Assembly (NCBI GenBank): GCA_963792075.1
Contig: CAWBUW010000006.1
Location: 7,077 to 71,076, forward strand
Direction: 5' to 3'
DNA: 64,000 nucleotides
Source of the DNA: CAWBUW01 sp963792075
GTDB lineage: Bacteria; Chloroflexota; Anaerolineae; Anaerolineales; UBA4823
A program made the translations under genes and the position numbers. This document shows positions 9,214 to 17,434 of this stretch, one piece after another. The notes under the pieces were generated by a model. The model did not search any database and had not been told where the DNA came from. It worked only from the letters and a program-made list of their open reading frames with translations. Within the stretch, counting starts at the first letter, position 1, and every line of letters starts with the position of its first letter.

Positions 9214-9606
9214 TCAGGCGGCGAACATGCGCAGCGCAAAGATCAAGATGGTGACCACCGACACAAGCATGGCAGCATAGAATAGCTGTTTCTGGCGGGT
9301 GACGCCAATCGAAAATGTGGTCAGCACGATGCGGATTCCGTTCAACCCGTGGATAATACCTGCAGCCACAACCAAGAGTTCACCCACTTTGAACAGCGGG
9401 CTGTGGGCAAGTTTTAAAAAGGCATCCCAGGCATCCGCTCCCTGCGACAATTGGAAGAGAATGATCAGATGTATATACAGGTAGAGAGTCAGCCCCAGGG
9501 CAGTGATCCGGCTCAGGATAAATGCCCAGCCACCGGGTTGCCGGCCCAGGGGATTGAACCAGGCCCAAAAGCGGGCTGCAGATGGAAGGTTTACTTTGGT
9601 TTGCAT
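9214..9606 (-). CDS. sdhC: Succinate dehydrogenase-type cytochrome b subunit, SdhC-like
   Basis: 130 aa, three membrane helices (about 27-50, 68-90, 105-128). The sequence SRITALGLTLYLYIHL and the later IIHGLNGIRIVL match the SdhC family, with His in the latter as the probable heme b ligand. An SD-like AGGAGG lies just upstream of the ATG. It sits 21 bases after the sdhB-like gene and 22 bases before the sdhD-like gene. It would form the quinone-binding membrane domain with SdhD. Confidence 0.8.
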   Translation of the reverse strand: MQTKVNLPSAARFWAWFNPLGRQPGGWAFILSRITALGLTLYLYIHLIILFQLSQGADAWDAFLKLAHSPLFKVGELLVVAAGIIHGLNGIRIVLTTFSIGVTRQKQLFYAAMLVSVVTILIFALRMFAA

Positions 9607-9627
9607 TTTGCTTCCTCCTTGCCAGCC

Positions 9628-10356
9628 TCAAGAGCCACCCAACAGGCGTTTGATCTTCTGGGAAAGGACCCCGGTGCGCAGCGCCATGATACGCCGGCCC
9701 GGGTCCACGAAAGATGGGCAGACGGCAGTGCACTCAAAAGCGCTGTGGCAGCGCCAGACGCCATCTTCGGAATCCACGTGCTTCAACACCATCGGACTGC
9801 TTTTCAGCCCGTGAGCATGCGCCCCGGCCAGAACGGCCGGCCCCAGATACGAAGCAGTGGTCAGGGCTATTGGGCAGGCGCTGACGCACAACCCGCACTC
9901 GATGCAGTCGGAAAGGCGGATATACTGTTCATCCTCTTTCTTCCAGTGTGAAGCAGGCGTTTCCACCTGCGCACAGTTCACCGGGAGCACGGCAGGGGCT
10001 TCAACCAGATCCATCCGGCTGTAGAGTGAGCCCATATCCACCGCCAGGTCACTGATGACCGGGAAATTGCGCAGTGGATCGATGAGCAAGGTGCTGCCAT
10101 CGGTTGCGACGCTGCGGAGGGTGGTGATGCAGGTCAGCTTTTCCACGCCATTCACGCGCATGCCGCAGGCTCCACAAGTGGAGTGGTGACAGGCGTGGCG
10201 GAAGCACAGCGTGCGGTCGTGGAAGGCCCAAATCCGTTCGACAGCATCCAGGACGTATTCATCCGGATCGACCTCCAGCTTGAATTCGGCGTAATGAGGA
10301 GCTTCACCTTCTTTAAGGCGGAAAATGCGCAGGGTGAGATTCCATTTCTCGCTCAT
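9628..10356 (-). CDS. sdhB: Succinate dehydrogenase/fumarate reductase-type iron-sulfur subunit
   Basis: 242 aa from the ATG at 10356, which overlaps the stop of the glpA-like gene (ATGA) and has AGGAG 7 bases upstream. The N-terminal [2Fe-2S] ligands are C51, C56, C61, C64 (FRHACHHSTCGACGM) with C76 nearby; the C-terminal [4Fe-4S]/[3Fe-4S] ligands are CIECGLCVSACP at 151-162 and CHSAFECTAVCP at 203-214. Length and order are those of SdhB. Translational coupling to a GlpA-type flavoprotein, not to sdhA, suggests it may take electrons from glycerol-3-phosphate oxidation. Confidence 0.88.
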   Translation of the reverse strand: MSEKWNLTLRIFRLKEGEAPHYAEFKLEVDPDEYVLDAVERIWAFHDRTLCFRHACHHSTCGACGMRVNGVEKLTCITTLRSVATDGSTLLIDPLRNFPVISDLAVDMGSLYSRMDLVEAPAVLPVNCAQVETPASHWKKEDEQYIRLSDCIECGLCVSACPIALTTASYLGPAVLAGAHAHGLKSSPMVLKHVDSEDGVWRCHSAFECTAVCPSFVDPGRRIMALRTGVLSQKIKRLLGGS

Positions 10357-11543
10357 TTTGACGACTCCTGGTTGGGGAGTGCATAATAATCGCGGTACGA
10401 TCGTAAGGGAATCTCCTTGGTCGTACAAGCCACGTTCACACCCAGCTTGGCGCACACGATATCTGCGGTTTTTTCGGCCATGGCACGCAAGGTTGTGGCT
10501 TTCCCGCCGGTGATCGTGACCAGCCCGTCCACATTGTGTGATTCTTTGTGGTCAAAGCATTTAAACGTGCGGGCTACACTGCGACCGGTACCTCCGCCGA
10601 TGAGCGGGCGGGTGGCCATAAAAACCCCGCGTGGGTTCGCCTGGCGAATGCCGGGGATCAACTCGCTGCCGCGCTCCAACATTAACTTCACTTGGTCCTC
10701 GTAGATGGGGATGTAATCCAGGTCTGTGACGGTGAACGAAGTGGTGCCTACCACGACCATGCGCCGCTGTGGCAGGACAATATCGCCGTCCCCTGGCTTA
10801 TTCAGGCGGTTGATTGGCCGCTGAACCAGGCGCTGGTCGTAGGCGACCATGACCCCTGGCGTTGGCAAGACAGGCACAGATGCGCCAGCCATCTCGGCAA
10901 TTTCACCTGCCCAGGCACCGGTGGCATTGACCACCACGTCTGCGCGCAACTCGAACTCTTTGTTCGAGCTGCGGTTGAGCACTTTGATACCGGTCACATT
11001 CCCCTGGCCATCGAGGGTCAGGGATTTGACTTCATGATAGGTCAGGAACTGCGCCCCATTTGCTTTCGCAGAGGCGGCGAAGGCCAATGCCAGGCGCAGC
11101 GGATCGAATGTCCCATCGGGGATCGCATAGGCGATGAGCAGCTTGGGGTTGATATTGGGCTCCAGCGCCAGCGCTTGTTTTGAGGTCAATTCATCAAGCG
11201 GGATGTGGCAATCCTGGCAGCCTTGGACGAAATCCTTGGCATAGGCAAGGTCGCTGTCATCCAGGCCGATGAACAGGCCTCCGTTCGGCTCGATGACCTG
11301 TGGAACGATTTTGCGTAAGATCAGGTTCTCGTCAATACATTCGATGGCAAACTCCTGGTCATCGACAGCATACCGGCCGCCACTGTGCAGCAGACCGTGG
11401 GTCCGTCCAGAAGTGCCGTTGCAGAGATCGCCGCGTTCAACGACAGTCACTGCAAACCCGCGCAGCGCCAGGTCGTGCGCGGTGGCAACTCCTGTAAAAC
11501 CGGCCCCGATGATGATCGCGTGTGGTTTGGTCAGATTAATCAA
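10353..11543 (-). CDS. glpA: FAD-dependent glycerol-3-phosphate dehydrogenase, GlpA-type, short form
   Basis: 396 aa, apparently starting with TTG at 11543 inside the 3' end of glpK (8-base overlap). FAD-binding GxGxxG in IIIGAGFTGVATAHDL, then GRTHGLLHSGGRYAV and the later TRPLIGGGTG and ITGGKATTLRAMAE, as in the anaerobic GlpA family. It oxidises glycerol-3-phosphate to dihydroxyacetone phosphate. It lacks the C-terminal iron-sulfur (BFD-like) domain of the longer E. coli protein (about 540 aa). With glpK upstream and sdhB/C/D-like genes downstream, glycerol would be phosphorylated and then oxidised with electrons going to quinone. Confidence 0.88.
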   Translation of the reverse strand: MINLTKPHAIIIGAGFTGVATAHDLALRGFAVTVVERGDLCNGTSGRTHGLLHSGGRYAVDDQEFAIECIDENLILRKIVPQVIEPNGGLFIGLDDSDLAYAKDFVQGCQDCHIPLDELTSKQALALEPNINPKLLIAYAIPDGTFDPLRLALAFAASAKANGAQFLTYHEVKSLTLDGQGNVTGIKVLNRSSNKEFELRADVVVNATGAWAGEIAEMAGASVPVLPTPGVMVAYDQRLVQRPINRLNKPGDGDIVLPQRRMVVVGTTSFTVTDLDYIPIYEDQVKLMLERGSELIPGIRQANPRGVFMATRPLIGGGTGRSVARTFKCFDHKESHNVDGLVTITGGKATTLRAMAEKTADIVCAKLGVNVACTTKEIPLRSYRDYYALPNQESSK

Positions 11544-13032
11544 CCCAGTCGAAGGTGCGAGTAACAGCTTTCTTCCAGCCCTTGTAGAGCTTTTCGCGTT
11601 CCGCCTCTGGCATGGCGGGGATCCATTCTTTGTCCTTGCCCCAGTTGACGCGCAGGTCTTCCACCTTGGCCCAGAAACCTACGGCCAGGCCGGCCGCATA
11701 GGCTGCGCCGAGTGCAGTCGTTTCGGCAACCGTCGGGCGGATCACAGGCACGCCCAGGATGTCAGCCTGGAACTGCATCAACAGCTCGTTGAAGACCATG
11801 CCGCCATCCACTTTGAGGGCGGTCAGCGCCACACCTGAGTCAGCGTTCATCGCGTCGAGCACTTCGCGCGTCTGGTAAGCGGTCGCTTCCAGGGCGGCGC
11901 GAGCGATGTGGTTGCGGGTGATGAAGCGGGTCAGGCCAACGATGGCGCCGCGGGCATCGCTCTTCCAGTAGGGAGCGAACAGGCCCGAGAAAGCGGGGAC
12001 GAAGTAGATGCCGCCGCTGTCGGGCACAGCCCTGGCGTACTCTTCGACGTGTTTGGAGAAATCGAAGAGTTTCAAGTTGTCACGCAGCCACTGCACCAGA
12101 GCACCGGTGATGGCGATGGAGCCCTCAAGCGCATACACAGCCGGCTCATTGCCGATCTTGTAGCCCAGGGTGGTCAGCAGGCCGTTCTTGCTCTGGACGG
12201 GCTTAGCGCCGGTGTTCAACAGCATGAAGCAGCCGGTTCCGTAGGTGTTCTTGGCTTCGCCGGGGCTGAAGCAGGTCTGGCCGAACAGCGCAGCTTGCTG
12301 ATCGCCCAGGTCGCCAGCGACGGGGATGCCGCCCAGGGTGCCGGTGGCCTTGCCGTACACATCCGAAGAGGCGCGTATGCGGGGCAGCATTGCTTTTGGA
12401 ACGGTCATCAGCTTGAGGATCCCCTCGTCCCAGTCCAGCGTCTCCAGGTTCATCAGCATGGTGCGGGAGGCGTTCGAAACGTCGGTAACATGCACGCCGC
12501 CGTTCGGGCCGCCGGTCAGGTTCCAGATCACCCAGGTATCGATGTTGCCGAAGAGCACTTCGCCCTTCTCGGCTTTGGCGCGCACGCCCGGTACATTGTC
12601 CAGGATCCATTTGATCTTGGGGCCAGAGAAATAGGTCGCCAGCGGCAGGCCAACTTTCGCGCGGAAGCGATCCTGACCGCCATCTTTGGCCAGCGCATTG
12701 CAGATCGCATCGGTGCGGGTGTCCTGCCAGACGATGGCATTGTAGACGGGCTTGCCAGTGGCGCGTTCCCAAACTACAGTCGTCTCGCGCTGGTTGGTAA
12801 TACCCACCGCAGCGATATCCTTGGAGTCTACGCCACTCTTCTTCAGGCAGCCGTCAATCACTTCCTGAGTGCGCTCCCAGATCTCCATCGGGTTATGCTC
12901 AACCCAACCGGGCTTCGGATAGATCTGCTCGTGTTCTTTCTGATCCACAGCGACAATCTTGCCTGCGTGATCGAAGACGATGAAGCGAGTGCTGGTTGTG
13001 CCCTGATCCATTGCAGCTACGAATTTAGCCAT
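11536..13032 (-). CDS. glpK: Glycerol kinase
   Basis: 498 aa, the normal length. N-terminal phosphate-binding MDQGTTSTRFIVFDHAG, then EIYPKPG-like region, NTYGTGCFMLLNTG, ALEGSIAITGALVQWLRD, and DGGMVFNELLMQFQ near the C-terminus, all FGGY-kinase features. Phosphorylates glycerol to sn-glycerol-3-phosphate using ATP. GGAGG lies 8 bases before the ATG. It overlaps the glpA-like gene, and follows scpA by 58 bases on the same strand. No glycerol facilitator gene is adjacent. Confidence 0.97.
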   Translation of the reverse strand: MAKFVAAMDQGTTSTRFIVFDHAGKIVAVDQKEHEQIYPKPGWVEHNPMEIWERTQEVIDGCLKKSGVDSKDIAAVGITNQRETTVVWERATGKPVYNAIVWQDTRTDAICNALAKDGGQDRFRAKVGLPLATYFSGPKIKWILDNVPGVRAKAEKGEVLFGNIDTWVIWNLTGGPNGGVHVTDVSNASRTMLMNLETLDWDEGILKLMTVPKAMLPRIRASSDVYGKATGTLGGIPVAGDLGDQQAALFGQTCFSPGEAKNTYGTGCFMLLNTGAKPVQSKNGLLTTLGYKIGNEPAVYALEGSIAITGALVQWLRDNLKLFDFSKHVEEYARAVPDSGGIYFVPAFSGLFAPYWKSDARGAIVGLTRFITRNHIARAALEATAYQTREVLDAMNADSGVALTALKVDGGMVFNELLMQFQADILGVPVIRPTVAETTALGAAYAAGLAVGFWAKVEDLRVNWGKDKEWIPAMPEAEREKLYKGWKKAVTRTFDWVD

Positions 13033-13090
13033 TTTGAAACCTCCAGGTCAAACCTGAAACTGCGCGCAGCACTCGCCGGGCAGTTACAAT

Positions 13091-13870
13091 TTACTCGCCG
13101 AATTCAGTTTCAAATTCCTGGCGGTCATCCCAGGTTTCGGTTGGCTCAATGGCAATCTCGCCGAAGAGGGATTCCTGCTGGATACGCACAAAGCTGCGTT
13201 TGACCAGCTCGAGCATGGCCAGGAAAGTGACGACCACGTCCAGGCGAGATCGTTTCTCGCCTAACAGGGAACGGAATGTGGTACGGCCTTTCTCACGGAG
13301 TGCGCGGGCAATCTGGCCGATCTTCTCCCGAATGGTGATGCGCGGGGGAGCCACGATCGTGCTCAACGGGGGCTGCATATTGGCACGGGCAAATACCGCA
13401 TACGCCGCGCTGAGCAGGTCCGGAAGACCCAAACCTGACAGATCCAGGCTGCCTTCGAATTTGGGCGGCGGCGCCAGGCGCAAATGGGCGCGCAGCCCGC
13501 CGGCTTCTCGCCGGCTAAGCAGCTCTGCAATCTGGCGGTAGCGTTTGTAAGCAATCAACTGCTGGGCAAGCGCTTCACCGGGGTCCTCTTCACCCGGCTC
13601 GCGTACCGGCGGGCGGGGTAAGAGCGCCTCGGATTTGATCTGGAGCAGGCGGGCGGCAATCACCAGGAACGCGGAAACCTCCTCCGCAGCGCGCTCTTGC
13701 ATTGCACGCAGGTGTTCCAGGTACTGGTCTGTCACCTGGGCAAGCGCCAGGCGGGTGATATCTAACTCGGCATGTTCGATCAACTGCAAAAGCAGGTCGA
13801 GGGGACCTTCATATACCGGTGTGGATACCTGATACCCGCGGGCCTGGTGCGAAACTGCGTTGAGAGACAT
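13091..13870 (-). CDS. scpA: Segregation and condensation protein A
   Basis: 259 aa from the ATG at 13870. The N-terminal VYEGPLDLLLQLIEHAELDI is the kleisin motif that binds the SMC head, and the C-terminal winged-helix region ends the protein. With Smc and ScpB it condenses and separates chromosomes. An in-frame upstream ATG at 13954 is rejected because that stretch is a palindromic repeat. There is no SD; a TATAAT lies 7 bases before the ATG, so the transcript could be leaderless. No scpB is seen nearby. Confidence 0.9.
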   Translation of the reverse strand: MSLNAVSHQARGYQVSTPVYEGPLDLLLQLIEHAELDITRLALAQVTDQYLEHLRAMQERAAEEVSAFLVIAARLLQIKSEALLPRPPVREPGEEDPGEALAQQLIAYKRYRQIAELLSRREAGGLRAHLRLAPPPKFEGSLDLSGLGLPDLLSAAYAVFARANMQPPLSTIVAPPRITIREKIGQIARALREKGRTTFRSLLGEKRSRLDVVVTFLAMLELVKRSFVRIQQESLFGEIAIEPTETWDDRQEFETEFGE

Positions 13871-13877
13871 AAAAAGT

Positions 13878-13883
13878 ATTATA
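13878..13883 (-). promoter_or_regulatory. Putative -10 element of scpA (leaderless start)
   Basis: TATAAT on the minus strand, ending 7 bases before the scpA ATG. No clear -35; the expected position falls at the edge of palindrome B. Confidence 0.45.
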
Positions 13884-13891
13884 TCATGGAG

Positions 13892-13963
13892 GAATTTGGG
13901 GGATTCAGCGCAGCTATGCTGCGCTGAATCCCCCCTTACCGAGGAAGCAAACACCCCAAATTC
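13892..13963. repeat. Palindromic element B with outer inverted repeat
   Basis: Inner perfect stem of 17 bases (13898-13914 and 13918-13934) with loop TAT. An outer arm GAATTTGGGG (13892-13901) has its complement CCCCAAATTC at 13954-13963. The prefix GGAGGAATTTGGGGG is shared with element M at about 55396. Lies between scpA and element N1. Confidence 0.85.
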
Positions 13964-14017
13964 TGCTATACTTGGGGTAAGAATGGCGGCCTTGCCACCG
14001 TCTTTATTCTAAACGTA

Positions 14018-14105
14018 ACATCTCAAAAAATCGGGGGGTGGGGTATTTTGGGCGGGTTATACCCGCCCAAAATACCCCACTTTCCCCCTTTTATTGAGAT
14101 GTTGC
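14018..14105. repeat. Palindromic element N1 (nested)
   Basis: Inner perfect 20-base stem (14039-14058, 14062-14081) with loop TAT. The arm begins GTGGGGTATTTTGGGC. Outer arms AACATCTCAA on the left and TTATTGAGATGTT on the right. Near-identical to N2 (57911-57998), differing from it at paired positions on both arms. Confidence 0.92.
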
Positions 14106-14133
14106 TTCTAAACTTTATTGAGAAAGGAAAACT

Positions 14134-14556
14134 ATGGCTGAAAACTGGCGCGAAATCAATACAGACTGGATCGGGGGTTCGGCGTTCAAAACCGCTGGCT
14201 CCAATGGCGTCGAACTGCAGATGGGCAGCACGGAGGCGCAAAAGGGCGCCTCCCCCATGGAGATGCTGCTGATGGCAAAGGCCGGCTGCACGGGCATGGA
14301 TATCGTTTCCATTTTGGAGAAGAAACGCCAGCCGCTCAAGGATTTTAAACTCAAGGTACGCGCTTTACGCGCCTCAGATTACCCTATGATTTGGACGGTG
14401 ATCGAGGTGGAGTACCTGGTTTGGGGTGAGGTTGACCCCAAAGCACTGGAACAAGCGATCCAACTTTCGGAGGAAAAATACTGCTCTGTGGGGATCATGC
14501 TGGGCAAGGCGGCAGAGCTGCGTTCATCTTACAAGATTTTCCCGCCCGGTAGTTAA
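14134..14556 (+). CDS. OsmC/Ohr-family peroxiredoxin-like protein
   Basis: 140 aa. Two reactive cysteines of the family are present, C52 in KAGCTGMD and C117 in EEKYCSVG, so it should reduce organic hydroperoxides through a thiol cycle in the cytoplasm. The sequence is closer to the YhfA-like OsmC branch than to Ohr (inference). ATG preceded by AAAGGA. Followed by a palindrome and the thioredoxin gene, a plausible reductant. Confidence 0.88.
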   Translation: MAENWREINTDWIGGSAFKTAGSNGVELQMGSTEAQKGASPMEMLLMAKAGCTGMDIVSILEKKRQPLKDFKLKVRALRASDYPMIWTVIEVEYLVWGEVDPKALEQAIQLSEEKYCSVGIMLGKAAELRSSYKIFPPGS

Positions 14557-14604
14557 ACTTCCTCTGTCACCTTTTGCGGACATGTGCATCTAATCAATAA
14601 AAGG

Positions 14605-14657
14605 GGGGCATGGGGTGTTTGGTGCGGGTTTCACCCGCACCAAACACCCCATGCCCC
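14605..14657. repeat. Palindromic element K
   Basis: Perfect 25-base stem (14605-14629, 14633-14657), loop TTC. The arm begins GGGGCATGGGGTGTTTGG. Flanks AATCAATAAAAGG and AAGTTATTGAGA resemble the outer arms of N1 and N2. Lies between the OsmC gene and trxA and could also act as a terminator for the OsmC gene, though no T-run follows. Confidence 0.92.
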
Positions 14658-14696
14658 AAGTTATTGAGAAGTTTACCTTAAAGAGGAGTAGAGACG

Positions 14697-15050
14697 ATGA
14701 TTTCTGAACCCATTCATGTGACCGATGCCGCGTTTGAAAAGACCGTTTTAAAGTCAGATCTGCCGGTGATTGTGGACTTTTGGGCGCCTTGGTGCGGACC
14801 TTGTAAGATGATTGCGCCGGTGCTGGAGAAGGTGGCGAAGGAAAATGCGGGCAAACTAATCGTGGCCAAGGTCAACACGGATGAGAACCCGCAGTGGCCT
14901 GGAAAGTTCAACGTGCGGGGTATCCCCACGCTGCTGTTCATATCTGGCGGCAAAGTGGTGCACACGCAGGTGGGCTTCAGCGGCGAATCGATGTTGCGCA
15001 CGGTGGTGAAGCAGTTCATGAACATAGCAGTGAAGCCCGCTAATGCTTAA
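14697..15050 (+). CDS. trxA: Thioredoxin
   Basis: 117 aa with the active site WCGPCK (C33, C36) after VDFWAP, and cis-Pro region RGIPTLLF. Cytoplasmic, no signal peptide. Reduces disulfides in client proteins such as peroxiredoxins; the OsmC gene upstream is a possible client. GAGGAG precedes the ATG. A strong terminator hairpin follows. Confidence 0.96.
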   Translation: MISEPIHVTDAAFEKTVLKSDLPVIVDFWAPWCGPCKMIAPVLEKVAKENAGKLIVAKVNTDENPQWPGKFNVRGIPTLLFISGGKVVHTQVGFSGESMLRTVVKQFMNIAVKPANA

Positions 15051-15053
15051 TTT

Positions 15054-15088
15054 AAAACAGGCGGATGGCCCAGCCATCCGCCTGTTTT
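15054..15088. terminator. Bidirectional terminator between trxA and murA
   Basis: 16-base perfect stem: AAAACAGGCGGATGGC (15054-15069), loop CCA, complement to 15088 ending in TTTT. Serves the two convergent genes. Confidence 0.9.
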
Positions 15089-15098
15089 GTTATAACCA

Positions 15099-16391
15099 TC
15101 AGGTTTCACTGGCACGCTGGATGTGCGCGCCGAGCGAGCGTAATTTTTCATCAATACTTTCGTAACCGCGGTCGATCTGGCCGACATTGCGTATGACGGA
15201 ATTTCCTTCCGCGGCCAGCGCGGCGATCACCAGCGCCATGCCGGCGCGGATGTCCGGGCTTTCCATTTTTTCTCCGATAAGTTGGGTAGGGCCGTTGATG
15301 ATGCAGCGGTGCGGATCGCACAGCACGATCTGGGCACCCATGCCCACCAGCTTATCGGTAAAGTACATGCGGCTGGGGTACATCCAATCGTGGAAGAGTA
15401 CGCTGCCGCGTGACTGCGTGGCGATGGTGATGGCAATGCTCATCAGGTCGGTGGGGAAGGCAGGCCAGGGCATGACCGAAATCCTGGGGATGGCGTTGCC
15501 CAGGTCCGTTTCGATCTCCAGGCGCTGCTCGGCAGGCACAACGATATCCTCCTCATCCACCTGCCAGGTAACGCCCAGGCGCTGGAAGACCAGGTGGATC
15601 ATATCCAGGTACTGCGGTCCGGCGTTACGTATGCGGATGGATGAACGCGTGCATACAGCCGCACCGACGAAGGAGATCACCTCCAGGTAATCTGGACCGA
15701 TGGTGAACTCGCCGCCGTGCAGGCGGGACACGCCGTGGATGTGCAGTGTGTTCGAGCCGATATTCTCAATTTGAGCGCCGAGCACATTCAGCAGTTGGCA
15801 CAGCTCCTGGACGTGCGGCTCGGAGGCCGCATTGCGCAGGATGGTGGTGCCTTTGGCGAGCACTGCTGCCATGATCGCGTTTTCGGTGGCAGTGACCGAG
15901 GCTTCGTCCAACAAAATGTTGGCCCCGCTCAAGCTTTTTACCTGGAAGTCGAACACTTTGTTCAAGCGGTCGAACTCGACCTGCGCGCCGAGGGCTTGCA
16001 GCGCCAGGATATGGGTATCCACCCGGCGGCGGCCGATCACGTCGCCACCCGGTGGGGGTAGGCGCAGCTCACCAGACCGGGCGGCCATTGGGCCGGCCAA
16101 CAGGATGGAAGTGCGGATGGCCCGGCACAGGTCGGGGTCCAGGTCGGCCGGACGTACCTGGGTAGCCTGGATGCGCGCCGAGTGAGGGGCGATTTGTTCG
16201 ATCTGCACACCCAGGCTTTCCAGCAGGGAGCGCATGATTTCTACATCTTTGATATTGGGCAGGTTATGTAAAATGACGGGTTCTTCTGTCAGCAGAGAGG
16301 CTGCCAGCATGGGCAGCGCAGCATTCTTGTTGCCCGCCGGAGTTATCTCTCCGGCCAGGTGGTGTCCCCCCTCAATGAGAAACTTTTCCAT
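15099..16391 (-). CDS. murA: UDP-N-acetylglucosamine 1-carboxyvinyltransferase, Asp active-site variant
   Basis: 430 aa from the ATG at 16391 (AGGAG 7 bases upstream; an ATG 6 bases earlier overlaps the SD). Transfers enolpyruvate to UDP-GlcNAc, the first committed step of peptidoglycan synthesis. K22 in AGNKNAALPML is conserved. In the catalytic loop PPPGGDVIGRRRVDTH, the usual Cys (C115 in E. coli) is Asp at 117. Enzymes with Asp here are known to be active and insensitive to fosfomycin. Its presence argues for a peptidoglycan-making organism or lineage. Confidence 0.95.
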   Translation of the reverse strand: MEKFLIEGGHHLAGEITPAGNKNAALPMLAASLLTEEPVILHNLPNIKDVEIMRSLLESLGVQIEQIAPHSARIQATQVRPADLDPDLCRAIRTSILLAGPMAARSGELRLPPPGGDVIGRRRVDTHILALQALGAQVEFDRLNKVFDFQVKSLSGANILLDEASVTATENAIMAAVLAKGTTILRNAASEPHVQELCQLLNVLGAQIENIGSNTLHIHGVSRLHGGEFTIGPDYLEVISFVGAAVCTRSSIRIRNAGPQYLDMIHLVFQRLGVTWQVDEEDIVVPAEQRLEIETDLGNAIPRISVMPWPAFPTDLMSIAITIATQSRGSVLFHDWMYPSRMYFTDKLVGMGAQIVLCDPHRCIINGPTQLIGEKMESPDIRAGMALVIAALAAEGNSVIRNVGQIDRGYESIDEKLRSLGAHIQRASET

Positions 16392-16481
16392 TGTCATCTC
16401 CTGGATAGGTTTATTTTTGGGACAGCTACTTCGATTGTACCCGATTTCATATTTTCCGGTATACTGGTGTCAGAGCAGAGA

Positions 16482-16536
16482 AATTGGGGGTTCGGCACGC
16501 TGCGCGAAGCGCAGCGTGCCGAACACCCAAACCCCC
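16482..16536. repeat. Palindromic element L
   Basis: Inner perfect 15-base stem TTCGGCACGCTGCGC (16491-16505) and complement 16509-16523, loop GAA. G-tract on the left (AAATTGGGGG) and CACCCAAACCCCC on the right pair imperfectly. Lies between divergent murA and the prepilin peptidase gene. The right flank CCCCTGGA is shared with element M. Confidence 0.88.
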
Positions 16537-16576
16537 TGGATCTTCAATACAAAATCACTGCGGAAAACAGGTCTTT

Positions 16577-17395
16577 ATGGAATACATATTTCTCATTCCC
16601 CTCGGTTGGCTGTGCGGCATGGTGGTTAATTATCTCAGCGACGTGCTGCCCTGGAAGCGGCGGCTGGCGCGTCCTATTTGTGTGCGCTGTCACTGGGAGG
16701 CTTACCACCAGGCGGAACAGGCTGGCCAGGCTGAAAACTTCACGCCTCCCCAGGGGGCCTTCCCATGGCTGAACTATTTCTTCTGGCCGCGGCGCTGCCC
16801 ACAGTGCGGGCGGGGGCGCGGCTGGCGCGTGTGGCTGGTCGAGGCGGCTTACATCGCCATCACGCTGTGGCTGTGGGGGAACCATACCGAGAAGTTGGGC
16901 TTCTGGGGCGGGCTGTTCTGGTTGGCCTATTTTGGCGTAGTTGTGGTCATTGACATGGAATACCGCCTGATCCTGCACCCGGTGAGCTTGTTTGGCGTGG
17001 CTGCCGGGCTGGTCACCGGGATTTACCTGCACGGCCTGAGCTCAGCGCTGCTGGGCGGGGTTGTGGGGTATGGAATTATGTTCGGGCTGTACTGGCTGGC
17101 AGGAGTGTTCCTGAAGCTGGCCGGGCGGATGCGTGGAGAAAAAGTGGACGATGTGGCGCTGGGCTTTGGGGACGTCAACTTGAGCGGCGTGCTGGGGTTG
17201 TTCCTGGGTTACCCGGCTATCCTGGGTGGGCTGATGCTGGCGTTCTTCATTGGCGGCGGGGTCAGCCTGGTGTATTTGTTAGTGATGCTGGCGCTGCGGC
17301 GCTACCGGCTGTTCACTGCCCTGCCGTATGGGCCTTTCCTGGTGGCCGGCGCGGTGGTTTTGTTCTTCCTGCGGGGCCTGTTGTTTGGCGGTTAG
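16577..17395 (+). CDS. Prepilin peptidase (A24 family)
   Basis: 272 aa from MEYIFLIP at 16577; upstream in-frame ATGs fall in palindrome L. A cytoplasmic loop carries paired CxxC motifs (C35/C38, C74/C77), probably zinc-binding. The catalytic aspartates are D126 in VIDMEYRLI and D199 in GFGD. Several membrane helices. Cleaves leader peptides of type IV pilin-like or type II secretion pseudopilins and usually N-methylates the new end. No pilin genes are in the window. Confidence 0.88.
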   Translation: MEYIFLIPLGWLCGMVVNYLSDVLPWKRRLARPICVRCHWEAYHQAEQAGQAENFTPPQGAFPWLNYFFWPRRCPQCGRGRGWRVWLVEAAYIAITLWLWGNHTEKLGFWGGLFWLAYFGVVVVIDMEYRLILHPVSLFGVAAGLVTGIYLHGLSSALLGGVVGYGIMFGLYWLAGVFLKLAGRMRGEKVDDVALGFGDVNLSGVLGLFLGYPAILGGLMLAFFIGGGVSLVYLLVMLALRRYRLFTALPYGPFLVAGAVVLFFLRGLLFGG

Positions 17396-17408
17396 TTATT
17401 TTTATAAT
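17381..17408 (+). promoter_or_regulatory. Putative promoter of the metalloprotease gene
   Basis: TTGTTT (17381-17386), 16-base spacer, TATAAT (17403-17408), 26 bases before the GTG start. It overlaps the 3' end of the prepilin peptidase gene. Confidence 0.55.
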
Positions 17409-17434
17409 ATTGAGGTTGATGAAAGGGCAAACTA

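Noticed and set aside
10353..11543. SdhA
   Set aside because: The flavoprotein before sdhB has GlpA features (GRTHGLLHSGGRYAV, TRPLIGGGTG) and lacks the SdhA histidyl-FAD and capping domain features.
13871..13954. N-terminal extension of ScpA
   Set aside because: The stretch is palindrome B; the kleisin domain starts soon after the ATG at 13870.
14605..14657. Ordinary terminator of the OsmC gene
   Set aside because: No T-run follows, and the 25-bp perfect stem and flanks match the palindrome family; termination may still be a side effect.
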